Shown piece by piece: positions 5,367-8,753 of a DNA stretch of 8,753 nt. The stretch covers positions 1 through 8,753 of the forward strand of contig SKKM01000298.1 of NCBI GenBank assembly GCA_007121485.1. Direction: 5' to 3'. The notes beneath the pieces were generated by a model. It worked only from the letters and a program-made list of their open reading frames with translations, was not told the origin of the DNA and did no database searches. The position numbers and the translations under genes were made by a program. Source of the stretch: Wenzhouxiangella sp. Lineage in GTDB: Bacteria > Pseudomonadota > Gammaproteobacteria > Xanthomonadales > Wenzhouxiangellaceae. The stretch's first letter is position 1, and the number at the start of each line of letters is the position of its first letter.

Positions 5367-6592
5367 AGAAGCTGCTCCTGATCGCCGCCAGTCTGCTGGC
5401 GATCGTGCTGGCGGCGATTCTGGCGCCGGTATTGCTGGATGATCCAGGGCATGTCCGGGTCGATGTCGGCAGCTGGCGACTGGAAATGTCGGTGCTGGTG
5501 CTCGCCGGCCTGGTGGTCCTGTTCTGGGTCGCGCTCAGCGTCCTGATCGGCCTGGTTCGCTTGCCCGGAAGGGCGCTGCGCAAGGCGCGGTCGGCCCGGG
5601 CTCAGCGCCAGCTCGAGCACGGCTTGCTGGCGCTGGCGGAGGGCGACTGGGGACAGGCGGAAAAGCATTTGCACCGGGCCCTGAGCCATCACGGTTCCCC
5701 TGCGGGCTACCTGGCGGCCGCGCGCGCCGCGCAGGGCCAGGCCGAGCCGGATCGGCGGGATGCCTGGCTGAAGCTGGCCGATGGCCGTTTCGGCCGCCGG
5801 CATCGCGTCGCCGGCCTGACCCGGGCGCGCATGCTGCTCAGCGAAGGCCGCGCCGACGAGGCCGTGCCAATCCTCGAGTCGCTGCACCTGCGCAAGCAGC
5901 GGCATGCCGGCATCCTGCGCCTGTTGCTGCAGGCCTACCAGGATGCCGGCCGTTGGCGCGACCTGCGCTTGCTGACCCCGGCCCTGCGCAAGGCCGGCAT
6001 CGTCGATGCCTCGCGGGCCGAAGAGCTGGCCGTGCTTGCGGCGGTGCGCGAGATGGAAGCCGCGCTCGAGATCGAGCAGCTCGAGGCGGGCTGGCGGGCC
6101 TTGCCGGCCCGTCTTCGCCGCACTCGCGACGTGGTGGTCGCCCATGCGCGCCGGGCCGCCGAGCTGGGGCGTCCGGCCCTGGCCGGCGTCGGCCTGAGGA
6201 AGCTGCTGGAAGAGGCGCCGGACACGGAAGCCCTGAAGCTGTATGCGATTGCCGACGAAGGAGAGCGTGGCGGGCGCATTGCCGACTGTCGCCGCTGGCT
6301 GGAGCATCATCCGGATGATGAAGGTCTGCACCTGGCGCTGGGCATGCTGTACGCGGGCGAGCGCGACGACGAGCGGGCCCGTCATCACCTCGAAAAAGCG
6401 CTGGCGCTGCGCCCGGACAGCGAGGCCTATGCGCTGCTGGGCCGTGTGCTCGATCGGGGCGGACAGCTGGAGGGTGCCGCACACTGCTACCGCAACGCCC
6501 TGCGCCTCAAGTCGGGGCGCGGCGCCGAGCCCTTGCCGCCGCCGGGACGGGACGGGGCCGATTCTTCGGACGGGAACTCGCCGGGCGGCTGA
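5363..6592 (+). CDS. hemY: HemY family inner-membrane TPR protein
   Basis: A 409-residue protein matching proteobacterial HemY. It has two N-terminal transmembrane helices (about 3-25 and 43-66) joined by the short hallmark stretch DDPGHVRVDVGSWRLEMS. Helical repeats run to about residue 383. The clearest TPR units are residues 86-110 (GLLALAEGDWGQAEKHLHRA) and 321-383 (LHLALGMLYAGERDDERARH, AYALLGRVLDRGGQLEGAAH). The tail is Gly/Pro/Asp-rich. It should be an inner-membrane scaffold linked to late tetrapyrrole steps; it is not the unrelated protoporphyrinogen oxidase also called HemY in Bacillus. The start is TTG 5363, whose last two bases plus the next form the hemX stop (TTGA overlap). GGGTGG at 5354-5359 is the likely Shine-Dalgarno, and the first transmembrane helix requires this start. 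The overlap implies translational coupling with hemX. Confidence 0.9.
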   Translation: MKKLLLIAASLLAIVLAAILAPVLLDDPGHVRVDVGSWRLEMSVLVLAGLVVLFWVALSVLIGLVRLPGRALRKARSARAQRQLEHGLLALAEGDWGQAEKHLHRALSHHGSPAGYLAAARAAQGQAEPDRRDAWLKLADGRFGRRHRVAGLTRARMLLSEGRADEAVPILESLHLRKQRHAGILRLLLQAYQDAGRWRDLRLLTPALRKAGIVDASRAEELAVLAAVREMEAALEIEQLEAGWRALPARLRRTRDVVVAHARRAAELGRPALAGVGLRKLLEEAPDTEALKLYAIADEGERGGRIADCRRWLEHHPDDEGLHLALGMLYAGERDDERARHHLEKALALRPDSEAYALLGRVLDRGGQLEGAAHCYRNALRLKSGRGAEPLPPPGRDGADSSDGNSPGG

Positions 6593-6621
6593 CAGTCGAA
6601 CGAGCCAACCACTGCATATGT

Positions 6622-6660
6622 GCACGCCTTCATCGGCCGTTTACCGGGATGAAGGTGTAC
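6622..6660 (+). repeat. Inverted repeat overlapping the rpoH promoter
   Basis: CCTTCATC (6627-6634) and GATGAAGG (6648-6655) are perfectly complementary. Inner CCG/CGG pairs (6637-6639 with 6645-6647) extend the stem after a two-base bulge; partial outer pairing reaches 6622 and 6660. It spans the candidate -35 and the spacer and stops just before the extended -10. It could be an operator for a dimeric regulator or a hairpin at the end of the hemY transcript; no T tract follows, so it is not a typical terminator. Confidence 0.5.
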
Positions 6661-6669
6661 TGCTAGAAT
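6640..6669 (+). promoter_or_regulatory. Probable sigma-70 promoter of rpoH
   Basis: An extended -10 element, TGC-TAGAAT (-10 at 6664-6669), with -35 candidate TTTACC (6640-6645) at 18-base spacing. Transcription would begin near 6676, placing ATG 6675 outside the message and leaving about 20 bases of leader before ATG 6696. The -35 lies in the loop of an inverted repeat (6622-6660). Predicted by eye only. Confidence 0.5.
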
Positions 6670-6685
6670 GGTGAATGGATTTGAT

Positions 6686-6689
6686 GGAG
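6686..6689 (+). promoter_or_regulatory. Ribosome binding site choosing the rpoH start
   Basis: GGAG lies 6 bases before ATG 6696. Upstream in-frame ATG 6675 and ATG 6684 lack a comparable site. Confidence 0.6.
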
Positions 6690-6695
6690 TACGGA

Positions 6696-7553
6696 ATGAG
6701 CAATCAGCTTGTACCCAGCCACATGATGGCGCCGGCCGGAACCGGGTCGCTGGACGCCTACATCCAGGAAGTGAACCGCCTGCCGGTTCTTAGCCTGGAA
6801 GAGGAGCAGGACCTGGCCCGACGCTTCCGCGACGAGGACGATCTCGACGCGGCCCGGCAGATGGTCATGTCGCACCTGCGCTTCGTGGTGCACGTCGCGC
6901 GCGGCTACGCCGGCTACGGGCTGCCGCTGGGTGACCTGGTTCAGGAAGGCAATATCGGCCTGATGAAGGCGGTCAAGCGCTTCGACCCCGACCAGGGCGT
7001 ACGCCTGGTGTCGTTTGCCGTGCACTGGATCCGGGCCGAAATCCACGAATTCATCCTGCGCAACTGGCGCATCGTCAAGGTCGCCACCACCAAGGCGCAG
7101 CGCAAGCTGTTTTTCAACCTGCGCCGGCAGAAGAAGCGCCTGGGCTGGTTGAATCAGGCCGAAGTCAACCGGGTGGCGGAAGACCTCGGGGTCAAGCCCG
7201 AAGTGGTCATGGAAATGGAATCGCGGCTGGCCGGGCAGGATATCGGTTTCGACCTGACCAGCGACGACGATGACTCCGGCTACGTGGCGCCGGCCGCCTA
7301 CCTGGAAGGCCTGACCGTATCTCCGCAGGAAGCGATCGAGGCGCAGGACTGGGAAGAACACCACCAGAACCTGCTGTTCGACGGCATCGAGAACCTCGAC
7401 GACCGCTCCCGCGACATCATCCAGAGCCGCTGGCTGATGGACCCCAAGATCACCCTGCAGGAACTGGCCGACAAGTACGGCGTGTCCGCAGAGCGTATCC
7501 GCCAGCTGGAAAACGCCGCGCTGAAGAAGCTTAAGGCCCGCTTCGAAGCCTGA
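6696..7553 (+). CDS. rpoH: RNA polymerase heat-shock sigma factor RpoH (sigma-32)
   Basis: A 285-residue sigma factor, about the length of E. coli RpoH. Region 1.2/2 covers SLDAYIQEVNRLPVLSLEEE (18-37), LRFVVHVARGYAGYGLP (61-77), LVQEGNIGLMKAVKRFDP (81-98) for core binding and -10 recognition, and VSFAVHWIRAEIHEF (105-119). The RpoH-specific box QRKLFFNLR (135-143) separates it from RpoD and RpoS. Region 4 helix-turn-helix: ITLQELADKYGVSAERIRQL (252-271), for -35 recognition. It directs RNA polymerase to chaperone and protease genes after heat or misfolding stress. ATG 6696 is chosen for its Shine-Dalgarno and N-terminal match to E. coli; ATG 6675 would add 7 residues. In E. coli rpoH follows ftsX; here it follows hemY, with its own likely promoter in the gap. 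A terminator follows the stop. Confidence 0.97.
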   Translation: MSNQLVPSHMMAPAGTGSLDAYIQEVNRLPVLSLEEEQDLARRFRDEDDLDAARQMVMSHLRFVVHVARGYAGYGLPLGDLVQEGNIGLMKAVKRFDPDQGVRLVSFAVHWIRAEIHEFILRNWRIVKVATTKAQRKLFFNLRRQKKRLGWLNQAEVNRVAEDLGVKPEVVMEMESRLAGQDIGFDLTSDDDDSGYVAPAAYLEGLTVSPQEAIEAQDWEEHHQNLLFDGIENLDDRSRDIIQSRWLMDPKITLQELADKYGVSAERIRQLENAALKKLKARFEA

Positions 7554-7589
7554 ATCCAGGCGGGGCGCGGAGCCTGACCGTTCGCCTGT

Positions 7590-7632
7590 CGCCAACGCGC
7601 CCACCCGGGCGCGTTGTGCGTTTCGGGTTTTT
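7590..7632 (+). terminator. Probable rpoH transcription terminator
   Basis: CAACGCGCCC (7593-7602) pairs perfectly with GGGCGCGTTG (7607-7616) around ACCC. Three more pairs (7590-7592 with 7618-7620) follow after a one-base bulge. Downstream is TTTCGGG and then a five-T run (7628-7632). The stem is very stable, but the T tract is interrupted, so it may be only partly efficient. Confidence 0.65.
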
Positions 7633-7640
7633 ATATAATC

Positions 7641-7790
7641 GCAGATGAACGCGGATGAGCGCAGATTGAAAGGCAAGTAATCATGTTGTCTTCATCTCAC
7701 TTTCGGCCCGATCCATCTCCCGGACCCTTTCTGCTGTTTTTCTTTTTTATTCCTTGTCTTTATCCGCGTTCATCTGCGTTCATCCGCGGT
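7641..7790. repeat. Intergenic inverted repeat built of GCRGATGARC decamers
   Basis: The left arm is an exact 10-base period: GCAGATGAAC (7641-7650), GCGGATGAGC (7651-7660), GCAGATTGAA (7661-7670). The right arm on the minus strand has the same period: GCGGATGAAC (7788-7779), GCAGATGAAC (7778-7769), GCGGATAAAG (7768-7759). The 26-base arms differ at only 4 positions, all transitions, so the element is an inverted repeat with about 96 bases between arms. The middle is pyrimidine-rich on the plus strand, especially 7732-7762, and unlike the flanking GC-rich DNA. Similar GCGGATGAACGCAGATGAAC strings occur between genes in many environmental bacteria as far as I recall (unchecked). It sits between convergent rpoH and murB and overlaps the murB 3' end. 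The 36-codon ORF inside (7683-7793) is not credited as a gene. Confidence 0.75.
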
Positions 7791-8753
7791 TAAAAGCCTT
7801 TCTATCCAAACCAATCAGATTAGGCTCCACCTCCAACCAAACACCGAATTCGTCTGCAACGGACGCGGTGATCCGGTCGATCAATTCGCGCAGCTGGGCC
7901 GAGGTGGCCCGGCCGTGATTGACGAGCACCAGCGCATGGTTCCGGTAAACCCCGGCATCGCCAACCCTGCGCCCGCGCCAGCCCAGGCGTTCGATCATCC
8001 AGCCGGCGGCCAGCTTGACCGAACCGTCGGCCAGCCGCCAGTGCGGCAGGGAAGGGTGTTGCGCGATCATGGCGTCCGCCGCGTCGGCGTCGAGTACGGG
8101 GTTCTTGAAGAAGCTGCCGGCATTGGCCAGGCGGGCTGGATCAGGCAGACGGTGGCGGCGCAGGCGGATCACCGCCGCGGCCAGCTGGCGCGGGCCGGGT
8201 GCGCCGATGCCGCGGGCCTGCAGGTGTTCGACCAGGCTCTGGTAGTCCAGAGCAGGGTGAAAGTCGCGTCGCAGCCTCAAGCTGATCGCGGTGATCAGGA
8301 AACGCCCGCGGTCGGCTGACTTGAAGCGGCTGTCTCGATAGGCCAGGCCGCATTCCGGCATCGGGATTTCCACCGGCCGGCCGGTCTGCCAGTCCCAGGC
8401 ACTGACCGACTCCAGCGACTCGGCCAGCTCGACGCCGTAGGCGCCGATGTTCTGCATGGGGGCGGCCCCCACCGAGCCGGGAATCAGGATCAGATTCTCC
8501 AGCCCGTAGAACCCGCGATCCAGGCACCAGCGCACCAGCGCATGCCAGTTTTCCCCAGCCGCGGCGCGCACGCGCACGTGCCGCTCGTCCACGGCTTCGA
8601 CCTGGGCACCGCGCAGGCGGTTGAGAAGGACAGTGCCCGGCCAGTCGGCCATGAACAAGGTGTTGGACCCCCCTCCGAGCACCAGCCGCTGGCCGGGGTC
8701 TGCTGGCAGTTCGGCCAGTTGGTCCGCGTGATCGAGCCTGATCAGTCGTTCGG
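7780..8753 (-). CDS. murB: UDP-N-acetylenolpyruvoylglucosamine reductase (MurB), 5' end beyond window
   Basis: The last 323 residues of MurB, which reduces UDP-GlcNAc-enolpyruvate to UDP-MurNAc with NADPH and FAD in cytoplasmic peptidoglycan precursor synthesis. The reading frame is open to the window edge (first full codon at 8751, ERLIRLDHADQLAEL), so the true start lies outside; E. coli MurB is about 340 residues, so only a short piece should be missing. Signatures in order: LVLGGGSNTLF (FAD binding), LILIPGSVGAAPMQNIGAYG, CGLAYRDSRFK with the conserved Tyr-Arg, NAGSFFKNP with the catalytic Ser, AGWMIERLGWRG, and GVWLEVEPNLIG with the C-terminal catalytic Glu. This is the type I (E. coli-like) form. 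After LIG come nine residues (LDRKAFNRG); the final AAC-CGC-GGA-TGA codons belong to the decamer repeat, which supplies the stop. Confidence 0.95.
   Translation of the reverse strand, partial: ERLIRLDHADQLAELPADPGQRLVLGGGSNTLFMADWPGTVLLNRLRGAQVEAVDERHVRVRAAAGENWHALVRWCLDRGFYGLENLILIPGSVGAAPMQNIGAYGVELAESLESVSAWDWQTGRPVEIPMPECGLAYRDSRFKSADRGRFLITAISLRLRRDFHPALDYQSLVEHLQARGIGAPGPRQLAAAVIRLRRHRLPDPARLANAGSFFKNPVLDADAADAMIAQHPSLPHWRLADGSVKLAAGWMIERLGWRGRRVGDAGVYRNHALVLVNHGRATSAQLRELIDRITASVADEFGVWLEVEPNLIGLDRKAFNRG

Noticed and set aside
4162..5583. A 473-codon minus-strand ORF opposite hemX
   Set aside because: It is rich in Arg, Pro and Ala with no recognisable domain, as expected for the antisense frame of a GC-rich gene, and it overlaps well-supported hemX and hemY.
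5072..6625. A 517-codon minus-strand ORF opposite hemY
   Set aside because: Long open antisense frames arise from high third-position GC. It has no family signature, and hemY on the plus strand has clear membrane helices and TPR units.
7634..7639. Perfect TATAAT -10 hexamer downstream of rpoH
   Set aside because: No acceptable -35 at 16-18 bases and no gene downstream in that direction; it lies in the AT-rich terminator tail.
7641..7790. CRISPR-like array
   Set aside because: Units are 10 bases, contiguous, in two opposed arms and have no unique spacers.
7683..7793. A 36-codon plus-strand ORF within the decamer repeat element
   Set aside because: The sequence is a translated repeat (ending PRSSAFIRG) with a Phe run from the pyrimidine tract. 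No independent evidence of coding.

Overview
The window is GC-rich chromosomal DNA with tightly packed housekeeping genes. Its content points to a gammaproteobacterium: an LptM-type lipoprotein, an AlgR-type LytTR regulator beside hemC-hemD-hemX-hemY, a classical RpoH sigma-32 and an E. coli-type MurB. High GC and the AlgR/hem linkage suggest the Xanthomonadales-Pseudomonadales part of that class, but this is inference. No transposase, phage gene, CRISPR array, tRNA or rRNA was seen.

Layout. Left edge (8-818, minus strand): a SAM-dependent methyltransferase preceded by, and overlapping, a 53-residue lptM-like lipoprotein gene that is easily missed because of its size. At 816-819 a single CATG palindrome holds the start codons of lptM (leftward) and of a carboxylesterase (rightward). 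From there a long plus-strand series runs: alpha/beta-hydrolase, LytTR response regulator, hemC, hemD, hemX, hemY and then rpoH. Most junctions are short or overlapping. The exceptions are hemC/hemD, split by about 220 bases of structured lower-GC sequence ending in a strong terminator-like hairpin, and hemY/rpoH, where about 100 bases carry a palindrome and a likely sigma-70 promoter. After rpoH come a terminator hairpin and a roughly 150-base intergenic repeat with inverted arms of decamers. The repeat runs into the 3' end of murB, which is convergent on the minus strand and cut by the right edge.

How the genes work together. HemC makes hydroxymethylbilane and HemD closes it to uroporphyrinogen III. 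HemX and HemY are inner-membrane proteins that travel with these enzymes. The regulator directly upstream has the AlgR architecture but no AlgZ/FimS sensor kinase gene beside it. RpoH is the heat-shock sigma factor. MurB makes UDP-MurNAc, and LptM is an outer-membrane LPS-assembly lipoprotein.

Most worth a second look: the hemC-hemD spacer (stacked complementary arms, a possible pseudoknot, a 29-codon ORF with a good ribosome binding site, and a terminator-like hairpin ending 5 bases before hemD); the decamer repeat that supplies the murB stop codon; the palindrome over the rpoH promoter; and the bidirectional start codon at 816-819.
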